Source: Mucilaginibacter sp. (GTDB lineage Bacteria > Bacteroidota > Bacteroidia > Sphingobacteriales > Sphingobacteriaceae). From it: 64,000 bases of DNA. Shown piece after piece: positions 53,655-62,954 of the stretch. Below the pieces are notes generated by a model. That model saw nothing but the letters and a program-made list of their open reading frames with translations. It was not told where the DNA came from and ran no database searches. The stretch is taken from NCBI GenBank assembly GCA_031292485.1, contig JARLHA010000042.1, forward strand, positions 62,001-126,000. Direction: 5' to 3'. The first letter of the stretch is position 1; each line of letters opens with the position of its first letter. The translations under genes were made by a program, and so were the position numbers.

Positions 53655-55063
53655 TTTACTTGATCAAAACCAAAATATTTCTTTGCATTAAAATAGCTTA
53701 TGTCCTGAACGATCTTTCCTGTCCATTCCAGGTCATTTGGCAATTCGCCGTTCTCGATATCATTTCCCAGGAGGTTGCACAATATTCTTCGGAAATATTC
53801 GTGCCTCGGAAAGGATAAAAAGCTCCGCGAATCGGTGAGCATACCCACCATGCGGCTTAAAAGGCCCATTGTTGAGAGCGCATTAAGTTGTTTGATCATG
53901 CCGTCCTTTTGATCCAAAAACCACCAGGCCGAGCCAAACTGCATCTTTCCTGCGATTGAGCCGTCATTAAAGTTCCCGGCCATGGTTGCCATTAGTTCAT
54001 TGTCGCCGGGATTAAGGTTATAGAGGATAGTTTTTGTCAGTTTGTTTTCGGCCTGTATCTTGTTCAAAAATTTTGACAGGGATCTTCCCTGCGCAAAATC
54101 GCCAATGGAATCGAAGCCTGTATCGGGGCCGATCTCCGTTAAGGCCCTGGTGTTATTATTTCTTAATGCGCCCAGGTGAAATTGCTGCACCCAGCCTTTT
54201 TCGTGATCCCAAAGCGCAAAATGGTATAACATTGCCGATTTGAACTTTACAACTTCATCGTGGGTTAATTCTCTTTGCGCTAATATTTTCAGAAAAACCG
54301 TCCTGATCTCATTTTCTGTATAGCTGGCCGAATAGAGTTGCTCGAGTCCGTGATCTGAAACGCAGCATCCATTTGCAGCAAAGTAGTCATGGCGTTTTTT
54401 TAAAACGTCAATATAAGTATCAAAATTGCAGATGTCAGTCCCTATTATTGCTTCAAGCTGACGGATATAATACGTAAACGCTTCCACATCGTCGGCCTGC
54501 ATGGCTTTATCCGGCCTGAAAGCAGGCAAAACTTTTACATTGTAACTATCTCTCTTAATTTTTTGATGGTATGCTAAACTATCAACCGGGTCATCCGTAG
54601 TACAAACGACTTCTACATTTTTGTTTTTGATGATGTTTTTAACGCTGAACTCAGGCGACTGCAATTTTTCGGTACATTCATCATAAATCTTTTTAGCCGT
54701 TTGGGGTGATAATATTTCGTGGATGCCGAAATACCGTTGCAATTCAAGATGCGTCCAGTGATAGAGCGGATTGCGCAGGGTATACGGTACTGTTGCCGCC
54801 CATGCTTCAAACTTTTCCTTGTCTGTTTTATCCCCGGTGATGTAAGCTTCGTTTATGCCATTGGCGCGCATTGCCCTCCATTTATAATGGTCGCCGTGAA
54901 GCCAGATATGGGTGAGGTTGTCGAAATTTATATCATTGGCAATCTGATCAGCCGGGAGGTGGCAATGGTAATCTATAATTGGTAAGCCTGCAGCATACTC
55001 ATGGTACAAACGCTGGGCGGTTTTTGTTTCAAGTAAAAAATCTTCGTTTAAAAAAGGTTTCAT
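53651..55063 (-). CDS. uxaC: Glucuronate/galacturonate isomerase
   Basis: The 470-residue amidohydrolase-fold enzyme converts D-glucuronate to D-fructuronate or galacturonate to tagaturonate. Motifs are IDYHCHLPADQIAND (metal HxH), the conserved WLHGDHYKWRAMRANG, CTTDDPVDSL, and DSRSFLSFPRHEYFRRIL. Length is typical. First gene of the operon. The following reductase and dehydratase (uxaA/uxaB or uxuA/uxuB) are not in this window, so they must be encoded elsewhere. Confidence 0.95.
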   Translation of the reverse strand: MKPFLNEDFLLETKTAQRLYHEYAAGLPIIDYHCHLPADQIANDINFDNLTHIWLHGDHYKWRAMRANGINEAYITGDKTDKEKFEAWAATVPYTLRNPLYHWTHLELQRYFGIHEILSPQTAKKIYDECTEKLQSPEFSVKNIIKNKNVEVVCTTDDPVDSLAYHQKIKRDSYNVKVLPAFRPDKAMQADDVEAFTYYIRQLEAIIGTDICNFDTYIDVLKKRHDYFAANGCCVSDHGLEQLYSASYTENEIRTVFLKILAQRELTHDEVVKFKSAMLYHFALWDHEKGWVQQFHLGALRNNNTRALTEIGPDTGFDSIGDFAQGRSLSKFLNKIQAENKLTKTILYNLNPGDNELMATMAGNFNDGSIAGKMQFGSAWWFLDQKDGMIKQLNALSTMGLLSRMVGMLTDSRSFLSFPRHEYFRRILCNLLGNDIENGELPNDLEWTGKIVQDISYFNAKKYFGFDQVK

Positions 55064-55274
55064 TTAAAATTTATTTCCCGGTAAAGCAAAATTTGGCCTG
55101 TTTAATGGTTTTTTAATTTTCGGAAGCAATATACTTTATATGTTATATATTATAACAAGGTTTTAGTTAATTTACAAAACTTAGCCTGTATAGACATAAA
55201 ACAGATAATTCTTTATTTCGGGAACACTTTACCTGCACAATGTTGTTGCTTGTATAACAAACCTTTATAAATTT

Positions 55275-55940
55275 ATGGAAAAGCATATTGTTAAAGTGTT
55301 AAAAACTAAATTTATAACACACAATGTGAAAAGATTTACGCTCCAAAAACCCTTTGGGTATAATTTTACATCCGGACAGGCTACTGATGTGTCTATCAAT
55401 AAACCCGGCCTCGAAAATGAACTTCGCCCATTTACTTTTACCTGCCTTAACAGTGATGACCACCTTGAGTTTACTATTAAAATTTATAAAGGCCACAACG
55501 GCATTACGGAAAAATTACTCGATGTTAATTCAGGAGATGAATTGATATTGCATGAAGTATTTGGCGCCATTAATTTCCTGGGATCCGGCCTTTTTATTGC
55601 CGGGGGAGCAGGAATAACACCGTTTATCTCTATCCTTCGCCAACTGAAAAAGGACGGTAAACTGGACGGTAATATTTTACTTTTTGCTAATCACACGGAG
55701 GATGATATCATTATAAAAGATGAACTCGACTCCATGCTGGGCAAAAATCATGTCGATTTTATAGCTGCGCCTTTGTCAGGGAAACAGGGCAGACACATTG
55801 ATAAGACCGCTCTTAAACAATATCTGAACCCGAAAATAAAATACTGCTACATCTGCGGTCCGGATGAATTTGTGATACAAATTAAAACCAGTTTGCTGGA
55901 ACTGGGCATAGCAGAAGAGCAGATTGTTATTGAGCAATAA
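55275..55940 (+). CDS. Flavodoxin/ferredoxin reductase-like FAD-NAD(P) oxidoreductase
   Basis: The 221-residue protein has an N-terminal FAD beta barrel (RPFTFTCLNSDDHLEFTIKIY, with R-P-F-T in place of the usual R-x-Y-S) and a C-terminal NAD(P) domain (GGAGITPFISILRQLKK, YICGPDEFV). It lacks an Fe-S or haem domain, so it needs an outside electron carrier. It is a single gene, divergent from uxaC and convergent with nagB. Confidence 0.88.
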   Translation: MEKHIVKVLKTKFITHNVKRFTLQKPFGYNFTSGQATDVSINKPGLENELRPFTFTCLNSDDHLEFTIKIYKGHNGITEKLLDVNSGDELILHEVFGAINFLGSGLFIAGGAGITPFISILRQLKKDGKLDGNILLFANHTEDDIIIKDELDSMLGKNHVDFIAAPLSGKQGRHIDKTALKQYLNPKIKYCYICGPDEFVIQIKTSLLELGIAEEQIVIEQ

Positions 55941-55965
55941 TTAAGCTGTTAGCCTGCGTTCCGTG

Positions 55966-56724
55966 TTAAATAAAGGAACTGCTGCTTTTATCAAGGAATA
56001 ATACGGCATTTGGATGTTTGCGTAAAATAGTTGACGGATATTCTTCAATAATGTCGCAATTTAAGGTGTTATAAACTGCGTTAGCCTTGTTTTTTCCCGG
56101 TACCATGCAATAAATATATTTGCCCGCCATTAAAGCCGGGATAGTTAAAGTGATTGCGTATGCGGGCACGCTATTGAGTGCAGCAAAACAGCCATCGTTG
56201 ACCTGCTGTTGCCGGCATGCGGCATCCAGCTTTACCATTTTTACCATCGACTGGTCGTTGAAGTAAGCTACATGTGGATCATTAAAGGCCAGGTGCCCGT
56301 TTTCGCCAATGCCCAGGCAAACAATATCAGGCGGTAATTGTGCTAAAAGTTTTGTGTACCGTTTGCATTCCGCTCCAATATCGGCAGCATTCCCATTAAT
56401 ATAATTAACCGAGTTGAAGGGCAACTGGTTGGATATTTTTTTATTAAGGAATGCTGCAAATGAATGTGTATCGTTTTTGGGTAATTCGATATATTCATCC
56501 ATTTGAAATGCGTTTACGCGCCTCCAGTCTACATTTGACGATTCAACCATTGCATCCAAAAATTCATTTTGAGAGGGAGCAGCGGCAAAAATTACATTTA
56601 CATACTCTTGTTGTGTCAGCAGATAATTTATTTTCGCGCATACCATCAACGCGGCCTCTGCACCAAGCAGCATCCTGTTCTTATGGATCTTTATGATCAG
56701 GTTATCAACTACCTGCAGTTTCAT
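55966..56724 (-). CDS. nagB: Glucosamine-6-phosphate deaminase
   Basis: The 252-residue enzyme converts glucosamine-6-P into fructose-6-P and ammonia. Visible motifs are FAAAPSQNEFLDAM (phosphate-binding loop), FQMDEYIELP (catalytic Asp) and GIGENGHLAFNDP (catalytic His). It lacks the allosteric C-terminal tail of E. coli NagB. Its start overlaps the end of nagA by 20 bp. Confidence 0.92.
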   Translation of the reverse strand: MKLQVVDNLIIKIHKNRMLLGAEAALMVCAKINYLLTQQEYVNVIFAAAPSQNEFLDAMVESSNVDWRRVNAFQMDEYIELPKNDTHSFAAFLNKKISNQLPFNSVNYINGNAADIGAECKRYTKLLAQLPPDIVCLGIGENGHLAFNDPHVAYFNDQSMVKMVKLDAACRQQQVNDGCFAALNSVPAYAITLTIPALMAGKYIYCMVPGKNKANAVYNTLNCDIIEEYPSTILRKHPNAVLFLDKSSSSFI

Positions 56725-57919
56725 TGTCAGCTAACGTTTTTCTGTACACAACTCTTCCTTTAACGATGGTCATTTCAATATTTATATCCTCATCAAAAAT
56801 TATAATATCTGCATCCATTCCGGCAGCTAATGTCCCCTTTTTATTCTCAATTTTCATAATTTTTGCCGGAGTTGCTGTAGCCATTTCAACTGCCTCAAGT
56901 AAAGGTACACCAGCCATTGTTATCATGTTGTACACCAGCTTATTGGTTGTTGCAACGCTGCCGGCAAAGGCGCTCCGGTCAGGGAGTTTAGCTACACCAT
57001 CTTCCACAATTACTTTTAAACCATTTTTTAAACTGCCTAAAATACTTTCTCCTTCGGGCATTCCTGCAGCACGCATGGCATCGGTTATCAGTGCAGTTTT
57101 GCCCGCGCCTTTTATTTTATAAACCAGTTTCAATAGAGGTTTCGGCAAATGGACTCCATCGGCAATGATCTCTACATCCATTTCATCTATCAAAAACGCG
57201 CTTTCAATTACGCCGGCATACCTGAAGGCATTGCGCCTTGTAACTCCTGACATACCCGAATAAAGATGTGTGGCCAGCGAATAGCCGTTTTCCATCGCGA
57301 TCAAAATTTCCTCATAAATAGCATCAGTATGTGCAATAGACGCCAAAACTCCCTTTGATGTTACATATTTCCCAAATTCAATTGCGCCGTTCAATTCGGG
57401 CGCAGCACTCCATCGTTTGATAACGGTGGTGTTACTTAAAATTTCCGTGTATTCATCAGGGTCAGGATCGCGGATATACCTTGGGTCCTGCGCCCCGCAT
57501 TGTTTAATCGAAAAATAGGGCCCTTCCAGGTGCATGCCAATAAACTCCGAGCCGTTTATATTTTGTTTATGAGCTATTTCGTAGATCCTCAGCGTTTCAA
57601 GTAATTCTTCTTTACTGCTTGTCAGGGTAGTTGGCAGCATGGCGGTTGTGCCGTACCTGGCATGTGCGCCTGCAATGGCTAGAAAGGCTTCAACCGTATT
57701 GTCCATAAAATCGTGCCCGCCGCCACCATGTAAATGGATGTCAATGAACCCGGGGGATACATAATTTCCGCCTGCATCAATTTCAATGGCGTACGGCGCA
57801 TCAATATTTTCAGGACTAATAGCTGTAATAGTACTGTTAGTGATCAAAATACATCCGTTATTCAAAATACCCGAAGGCGTTATGAATTTCCCGTTAAATA
57901 TTTTCAGTTGTTGGTCCAC
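56705..57919 (-). CDS. nagA: N-acetylglucosamine-6-phosphate deacetylase
   Basis: The 404-residue amidohydrolase has FIDIHLHGGGGHDFMDNT (first metal site), GMHLEGPYFS (metal-binding Glu), SIAHTDAIYEE and ATHLYSGMSG histidines, and the catalytic aspartate in ITDAMRAAGMPEG. It makes glucosamine-6-P for NagB. Order GH20-nagA-nagB on one strand gives a complete route from GlcNAc oligomers to fructose-6-P, except the transporter and kinase, which are not here. Confidence 0.94.
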   Translation of the reverse strand: MDQQLKIFNGKFITPSGILNNGCILITNSTITAISPENIDAPYAIEIDAGGNYVSPGFIDIHLHGGGGHDFMDNTVEAFLAIAGAHARYGTTAMLPTTLTSSKEELLETLRIYEIAHKQNINGSEFIGMHLEGPYFSIKQCGAQDPRYIRDPDPDEYTEILSNTTVIKRWSAAPELNGAIEFGKYVTSKGVLASIAHTDAIYEEILIAMENGYSLATHLYSGMSGVTRRNAFRYAGVIESAFLIDEMDVEIIADGVHLPKPLLKLVYKIKGAGKTALITDAMRAAGMPEGESILGSLKNGLKVIVEDGVAKLPDRSAFAGSVATTNKLVYNMITMAGVPLLEAVEMATATPAKIMKIENKKGTLAAGMDADIIIFDEDINIEMTIVKGRVVYRKTLADNETAGS

Positions 57920-57934
57920 TGTGCAGCGTTAATA

Positions 57935-59485
57935 TTACTTATTTCCTGCTAAACGGTCGTACAAAAGTCTAAGTCTTGCACTTCTTAATTCGTTTTCCTC
58001 CGCCAATTCAGCAGGATAGAGGAAGTTTTTATTGAGTTGCGAAAAATGAAGGTCTAACAGTGTTTCATTTATCATCAGGTTTTTTAATTCATCTAATATG
58101 GCGGGTTTTTGCAGTGGCATAAACTCCGGCGAGTTAATAGTTTGTAAAATATAGTGGAATTCAAGATAGTTTGCCCTGATGCCCGCCATCAGCCTGTAAT
58201 GCTCAAATTCATCTTTGTTTTTTGCGGGTTGAAGATCGTACAGGGTCTCCAAAGCCTCCTTTGCACTATCGCGCAATTGTTTAACTGTTAAAGGCAAAGT
58301 GGATTTAACTTCACCATTAAATAGCTCATATGGAGCAGTCTTCAATGTTTTCCAAAACTTTGCCGATTCTGATGCATTAAAGCCGTAATGCTCCTTGCAA
58401 TAGCCGGTAATAAAACCATCAATATCCAACAGTTGTGCTGATTTTATACTCTGCGCATATGCCGCTACAAGCATATTAAAGCCGCTAAGGGGATAAACGT
58501 GCCGGATCGCATATTCTTCCGTTAATTCGTTTTCTGATTCAAAAACCTGGGAATATTGGCCTGATGTTGACCACGAGGTCATCACAATGCCTTTATAGCC
58601 TAATTTAGCTGCCTGAGGAACAAAATCACGGATGTTTTTGAAGTGTTTTTCCCATTGTGTTAAAAAATAATTATCAGGCGATGACCTTAGCGCCGGTGCG
58701 CCCCAAATTTCATAGCCGCTTTGTACCAGTTTTTTGTGATCGCCGAAGTTATTCAAATCCCAGCCATAATTCCAATCGATAAATACGGTGCCCTTAGGCA
58801 GCAATTTGATAGCTTTGGGATATTTTAAAGCAATATCGGCCCAAAGTACCGGTGTTTTGCCAAGCCTGATCACAATATTGCACAGCATCCGGATATAATT
58901 GATATATAGTTTTGATTTGCCTTCTTTGGCAACCATTAGCCGGCATCTTTCGTCGTGACCAAGCAAATATGTCTCATCTCCGCCAATATGGATATATTTT
59001 GACGTGTGGGTTGAGGCCAGTTCAGTATACAGATCGGTAAATAAAGCGCTGTCCTGCCTGGTTTGCAATGGGCAAACTTGCGAGAAATCTTTTTGGTCTT
59101 CGCGAAGAGCCTTATACCTGTCGTTCCTTAAAATATATTCAACATGCCCAAAACTTTGCTGCAGAGGAATCACATCGATTCCAAGATCACTACAGTATTT
59201 TATAAATGAAGTTACTTCTGTTTTGGTATATGCATACCTGTTTGGGATCAGCGGGTGCTTTTCAAAAGGGTAGGTGCCCTCCCACTCCATAATCAGGGTA
59301 TTGACACCGTATCCTTGCAGTTTCAGGGCGAAAGCTTTAAGCGCATCCATCGTCATTACCTGTACCCTTAAATCAAGATGAAAACCTTTTACAATAAACG
59401 GGTCATGCTGACTTACGCCAGGCTGAGCAATTAAGCCATATGCAGTGTTCAACAATATTAATAAAACCAGGATGTATTTTCTCAT
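57935..59485 (-). CDS. Exported GH20-like beta-N-acetylhexosaminidase
   Basis: The 516-residue protein has a signal peptide (MRKYILVLLILLNTAYGLIAQ) and the GH20 TIM barrel without the usual N-terminal domain. The catalytic Asp-Glu pair is in YIHIGGDETYLLG (near 168); upstream VIPLQQSFGHVEYIL and downstream PVLWADIALKY also match. It would release N-acetylhexosamine from chitin-like, peptidoglycan or glycoprotein chains in the periplasm. It starts the GH20-nagA-nagB operon, 15 bp before nagA. Confidence 0.9.
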   Translation of the reverse strand: MRKYILVLLILLNTAYGLIAQPGVSQHDPFIVKGFHLDLRVQVMTMDALKAFALKLQGYGVNTLIMEWEGTYPFEKHPLIPNRYAYTKTEVTSFIKYCSDLGIDVIPLQQSFGHVEYILRNDRYKALREDQKDFSQVCPLQTRQDSALFTDLYTELASTHTSKYIHIGGDETYLLGHDERCRLMVAKEGKSKLYINYIRMLCNIVIRLGKTPVLWADIALKYPKAIKLLPKGTVFIDWNYGWDLNNFGDHKKLVQSGYEIWGAPALRSSPDNYFLTQWEKHFKNIRDFVPQAAKLGYKGIVMTSWSTSGQYSQVFESENELTEEYAIRHVYPLSGFNMLVAAYAQSIKSAQLLDIDGFITGYCKEHYGFNASESAKFWKTLKTAPYELFNGEVKSTLPLTVKQLRDSAKEALETLYDLQPAKNKDEFEHYRLMAGIRANYLEFHYILQTINSPEFMPLQKPAILDELKNLMINETLLDLHFSQLNKNFLYPAELAEENELRSARLRLLYDRLAGNK

Positions 59486-59701
59486 GGATCGTTAATTGGT
59501 TTGACACAAGTGAGCTACTGAAATATGCTGAAATATGGTTAGCCGAATATATAAAGAAAAGTCGACCGGTTGATAAGAACGGGTAGGAAATCCTGAAAAA
59601 CCTGATTTTCTGACCGGCAAGGCGGTATGCACATTTTTTTGTTCACTCGCCGGGGATACCCGGGAAAGAAAGATATTTTATTGTTTGCTTTTTCTGACGG
59701 A

Positions 59702-60055
59702 TTATTCAAATCGTTTTACAAGTTCCAGTAATTCCGTAATGTCAAACGGTTTTTTTAAATAACCGTTGGCCTCACTTTCCGCCGCCATTTGTTCAAGACC
59801 GGTGCTTGCAGATACCAGCACGATCGGGTAGCGCCTGGTGGCTGGGTTGTTTTTAAATTGCTTACAATAATCGTGTCCATAGCCATCTGTCAGCCGGTTA
59901 TCCATCAGTATCAGCATTGGTTCGTGTAAATGCACCTGTTCCAAAGGCTTGCTGTTGGTAGCTGCCAAAACTTCATATCCCTCGTCAGAAAGAATATAAG
60001 TCATAATATTGAGAATGTCAGGGTCATCCTCTATGATAATGATTTTTTTAGGCAT
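59702..60055 (-). CDS. Single-domain response regulator
   Basis: The 117-residue receiver domain has acidic D10/D11, phosphoacceptor D52 (LILMDNRLTDG), S83 in VLVSAST and K102 in YLKKPFD. There is no output domain and no kinase next to it, so it probably takes part in a phosphorelay or acts by protein contact. Confidence 0.9.
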   Translation of the reverse strand: MPKKIIIIEDDPDILNIMTYILSDEGYEVLAATNSKPLEQVHLHEPMLILMDNRLTDGYGHDYCKQFKNNPATRRYPIVLVSASTGLEQMAAESEANGYLKKPFDITELLELVKRFE

Positions 60056-60391
60056 GTAAATAGTTCAAATCGATAGGATTGATTTAGTAAAAGTTTTTCT
60101 ATGCTAAATATAATATAATTCTTTTGATAAATTTTAGCGGTCAAATATATTAATTATTAGTACAATTTATAAATTATAAATAAATTAGTAAATTAAAAAA
60201 TGTGATCCATATTGTAGGTCATAAATCTTCGGTTAATGAAATTGCTTTTTATTAATATCCTCATGCTTTTCTGCGCTTGTTAGTCTTTTTGTTTTATTTA
60301 AACTTATGTTGTAATGTGGCGTTGGCACTGCCCGAAAGGGCATTTTTAATATAGGGGAGTTATTAAAGACTGAAAGTAAAAAAAACGGCTA
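60056..60391. other. AT-rich non-coding stretch with weak hairpin
   Basis: About 335 bp with no credible ORF. A small hairpin TGCCC-GAAA-GGGCA followed by TTTTT lies at 60329-60347 and could be a weak + strand terminator. No promoter is obvious for the genes on either side. Confidence 0.5.
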
Positions 60392-60883
60392 TCAGCGGCA
60401 AAGGCGATCAATCATTAAGGAAAGATGCGGATATAGTGTTGCGAGCTCCTGTTTTTTTGCCATTTCAAACCCGCTAAACTCAAACCCTGGCGCGACGGCG
60501 CAGCTTACAAGGGCAAATCCTGTTTTGGACGGTATTTCGGAAGCAAACCATAAGCCTGCTTTAATGGCGACAGACAAGCTGCCGGATGCTGTATCTGATA
60601 ATTCAAATGTGGTATAATTACCGGTCGGATCGATTGCGTGGATAAGCAGAGGTGCACCTTTATGAAAATACCACAATTCGTCGGATGTGATGCGGTGGAA
60701 TCCTGAAAAGTCTGCTTCTTCGAGCAGGTAATATATTGAGGTAAGAGCCCGCTTTTTTTCAGAGGATGAAAGCCTCGTAACTTGCATGTCAGACCGGAAA
60801 ACCTCTTTGTAAAAGCCTCCTTCAGGGTGTGCCTGAAGATTTAAATGTTTGATCCAGTACGCAGCGTTTTTGTGTTCCATCAA
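60392..60883 (-). CDS. Cupin-domain protein, DUF985 family
   Basis: The 163-residue protein has the DUF985 cupin pattern: AHPEGGFYKEVFRS, ALTSIYYLLEEADFSGFHRI, DELWYFHKGAPLLIH and VAPGFEFSGFEMA. The histidine and acidic residues in the HRITSDELWYFHKG block could bind metal. Function unknown; family members act on sugar or small organic ligands. It sits 11 bp downstream of the hydrolase gene, likely in one operon. Confidence 0.88.
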   Translation of the reverse strand: MMEHKNAAYWIKHLNLQAHPEGGFYKEVFRSDMQVTRLSSSEKKRALTSIYYLLEEADFSGFHRITSDELWYFHKGAPLLIHAIDPTGNYTTFELSDTASGSLSVAIKAGLWFASEIPSKTGFALVSCAVAPGFEFSGFEMAKKQELATLYPHLSLMIDRLCR

Positions 60884-60894
60884 AGGGGATCTAT

Positions 60895-61695
60895 CTAATT
60901 AACGCTTGCTAAAAAATCGAGCACTACTTCGTTAAAATCCTCCGCGTGTTCCAGGTTTGGCATATGGCCGGCATCTTCAATAACTGCCATTTTGCAGTTT
61001 TTAAGATTTTGCAGCATTGTTTCGGCCATGGCAACAGGAGTAAATTCATCCTGGCGACCCACAATGACTAAAGTTGGGATATTGATATCAGGAAATACAT
61101 CCGATAAGTAGTCAATCCTTTCTGCACGTGCCCTTAAGGCTGTAGCCGCGCCAATAGGCGAAGCGGCCTTCATCATTTTGACGACGAATTCCGCATCTTC
61201 GGGCATTGATTTTACGTGTTCGGGTTTCATCATTTTATAGATAACTTCTTCTGCATAGGCATCCATGCCTTCGCGTTCCAGCCGATCGGCTGTATCATAT
61301 CGCCCTTGTTTAACTTCAGGGGTATCCAGGCTGGCAAAGGTATCGGCAAAAATCAGCGACCTGATCCTGGCCGGTTCCTGTCGGAACATTTCCATAATGA
61401 TTTGCCCGCCCATGGAGAGACCGGCTAAATGAAATTGCCCTACCTTCAGGTAATCCAGCAGACGGAGCATATCGGTAGCATAATCTTCAAAGGCGGTTTT
61501 TCCGGATGAGGGGAGGGTGCTTTCACCATAACCCCGCAGGTCGGGGGTAATCACCTTGTAGATGTCGGATAAAGCTACTGCCTGTGGGTACCACATGGTA
61601 TGGTCGAACGGGTGACCGTGGATCAAAACCACCGGCTCTCCTTTGCCTGTTACTTTGTAATTAATGGTTATTCCGTTTAATATTACAGTCGCCAT
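60895..61695 (-). CDS. Alpha/beta hydrolase
   Basis: The 266-residue enzyme has the oxyanion motif IHGHPFDHTMW, the nucleophile elbow GLSMGG (Ser near 97), the acid in VGRQDEFTP and the histidine in DAGHMPNLEH. The pattern is close to 3-oxoadipate enol-lactonase and related esterases, but the context has no aromatic degradation genes, so the substrate is open. Confidence 0.9.
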   Translation of the reverse strand: MATVILNGITINYKVTGKGEPVVLIHGHPFDHTMWYPQAVALSDIYKVITPDLRGYGESTLPSSGKTAFEDYATDMLRLLDYLKVGQFHLAGLSMGGQIIMEMFRQEPARIRSLIFADTFASLDTPEVKQGRYDTADRLEREGMDAYAEEVIYKMMKPEHVKSMPEDAEFVVKMMKAASPIGAATALRARAERIDYLSDVFPDINIPTLVIVGRQDEFTPVAMAETMLQNLKNCKMAVIEDAGHMPNLEHAEDFNEVVLDFLASVN

Positions 61696-61784
61696 AGGAT
61701 CACAGATTTTTACTGATTTTTTTGATTACACTGATCTTGATTGGCAGATTTATGAAGTTTGAGGAACTTCGTAAGTCTTTTCAA

Positions 61785-62009
61785 TTAAACTTTTTTCGGA
61801 GGCAGGTCAAAAGCAATGGCTTCATGCTCAAAATGACCTTTGTGTGAGCCGTCACAAAAAGGCTTGTTAGCTGACATCCCGCAACGGCAAAGTGAAATAA
61901 TAGTCCTGCCCTGCAGGCCGTATTCATTTCCTTGCATGTCAACTATCTCGAAATCGCCGTCTATTTTAACCGAACCGTTATTGTTTATTGTAATTTTTGT
62001 TTTGGACAT
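61785..62009 (-). CDS. CDGSH iron-sulfur domain protein
   Basis: The 74-residue protein (from ATG 62009; an upstream ATG at 62039 adds ten lysine-rich residues) carries CRCGMSANKPFCDGSH, the C-x-C-x2-S-x3-P-x-C-D-G-S-H 2Fe-2S motif with three cysteines and one histidine. Members bind a redox-active or transferable cluster. N-terminal half is a short beta region (GSVKIDGDFEIVDMQGNEYG). Confidence 0.9.
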   Translation of the reverse strand: MSKTKITINNNGSVKIDGDFEIVDMQGNEYGLQGRTIISLCRCGMSANKPFCDGSHKGHFEHEAIAFDLPPKKV

Positions 62010-62093
62010 TTTGCTCTTTTTTTTTGCGAAGATAGTCATCCCCGCGTAAGAACCGGAAAGAATTGGTAAATTTTAGTAGTTAAATACTGCAAC

Positions 62094-62876
62094 TTAATTT
62101 TTACTCAGCAATACACCATGCAACACCTCCCAAACATTACCGCCGACTATTTTGGCGCCTTCGGCAGTAGGGTGGATGCCGTCTTTTTGATTTAATTTGG
62201 GGTTACCCGCTACATCCTTAAGGAGAAATGGCATTAATATCATTTTGTTTTTCGCGGCAAGCTCCGGGAAGATAGCCTTGAAACTATAGGCATAAATGTT
62301 ACCCATATTTGGCGGCACCTGCATGCCCATCATTACTAATCTGGCCTTGGGGTATTTTGTTTTTACCGCATCAATTATAGCCTGCAGGTTTGCCGTAGTT
62401 TCACTTACCGGTATGCCGCGAAGGCCATCATTGGCCCCCAACTCCAATACAAAAACATCCACTCTTTGCTTTAAGATCCAGTTGATGCGGCCACGGCCGC
62501 CGGCGGAAGTTTCGCCGCTTACTCCGGCGTTAACCACGTGATAAGGGAGTTTTACGCTGTCAATTTTACTTTGAACGACGGCCGGAAATGCCTGTGACTG
62601 GTCATCCAGCCCATACCCCGCAGTGAGGCTATCACCAAAAAACAAAACCGTTTTGGCTGATGAAGTGCTGTCGGGTTTGGTGGAAGTGGCTACGTTATCA
62701 GTTGTAGATGATTGTTTGCTTCCGCAGGCGGATAATAGAAGTATGGAAATTATGAAGACACTGTTTCGACGAGGGGAGAAAAGAGATCTTATAAATCCTG
62801 TCAGGTGGACCGCGTATGACGTATAAGATTTCTCACTATCGTTCGAAATGACAAAGGGGTTTATTTGGAGATTCAT
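62094..62876 (-). CDS. tesA: TesA-like GDSL esterase lipoprotein
   Basis: The GDSL/SGNH arylesterase/lysophospholipase has FFGDSLTAGYGL (catalytic Ser), NAGVSGETSAGG, LGANDG and DGIHPTAEG (Asp-His). A lipobox (LLSACGS) follows a hydrophobic segment starting near residue 38. The first ~38 residues are unusual: residues 9-38 are encoded by a dispersed inverted-repeat element (62764-62853), so the long N-terminus is probably acquired. It neighbours an FtsX-type permease, as tesA neighbours ybbP in E. coli. Confidence 0.88.
   Translation of the reverse strand: MNLQINPFVISNDSEKSYTSYAVHLTGFIRSLFSPRRNSVFIISILLLSACGSKQSSTTDNVATSTKPDSTSSAKTVLFFGDSLTAGYGLDDQSQAFPAVVQSKIDSVKLPYHVVNAGVSGETSAGGRGRINWILKQRVDVFVLELGANDGLRGIPVSETTANLQAIIDAVKTKYPKARLVMMGMQVPPNMGNIYAYSFKAIFPELAAKNKMILMPFLLKDVAGNPKLNQKDGIHPTAEGAKIVGGNVWEVLHGVLLSKN
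62764..62853. repeat. Inverted-repeat element inside the tesA 5' coding region
   Basis: The arms TTTCGACGAGGGGAGAA...ATCTTATA (left) and TATAAGATTTCTCACTATCG...TTCGAAATGACA (right) are imperfect reverse complements. The sequence type (TCATTTCGA...AGTGAGAAATCT) is a dispersed intergenic repeat in Bacteroidetes. It supplies codons 9-38 of the tesA-like gene. Confidence 0.7.
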
Positions 62877-62917
62877 TTGTTTTATTTTTTTACGTTAAAA
62901 GCCTTTCGCCTTTTACC

Positions 62918-62937
62918 CCTGCCTGCCGGCAGGCAGG
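62918..62937. repeat. 20-bp perfect GC-rich palindrome
   Basis: CCTGCCTGCC with its reverse complement GGCAGGCAGG directly attached. This palindrome recurs between genes in several Bacteroidetes genomes. It lies between the permease and the tesA-like gene. Confidence 0.8.
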
Positions 62938-62954
62938 TTTCAGCTTACACCTTT

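Noticed and set aside
60329..60347. Hairpin as a confident terminator
   Set aside because: The stem is only five pairs and no + strand gene precedes it within about 4 kb.
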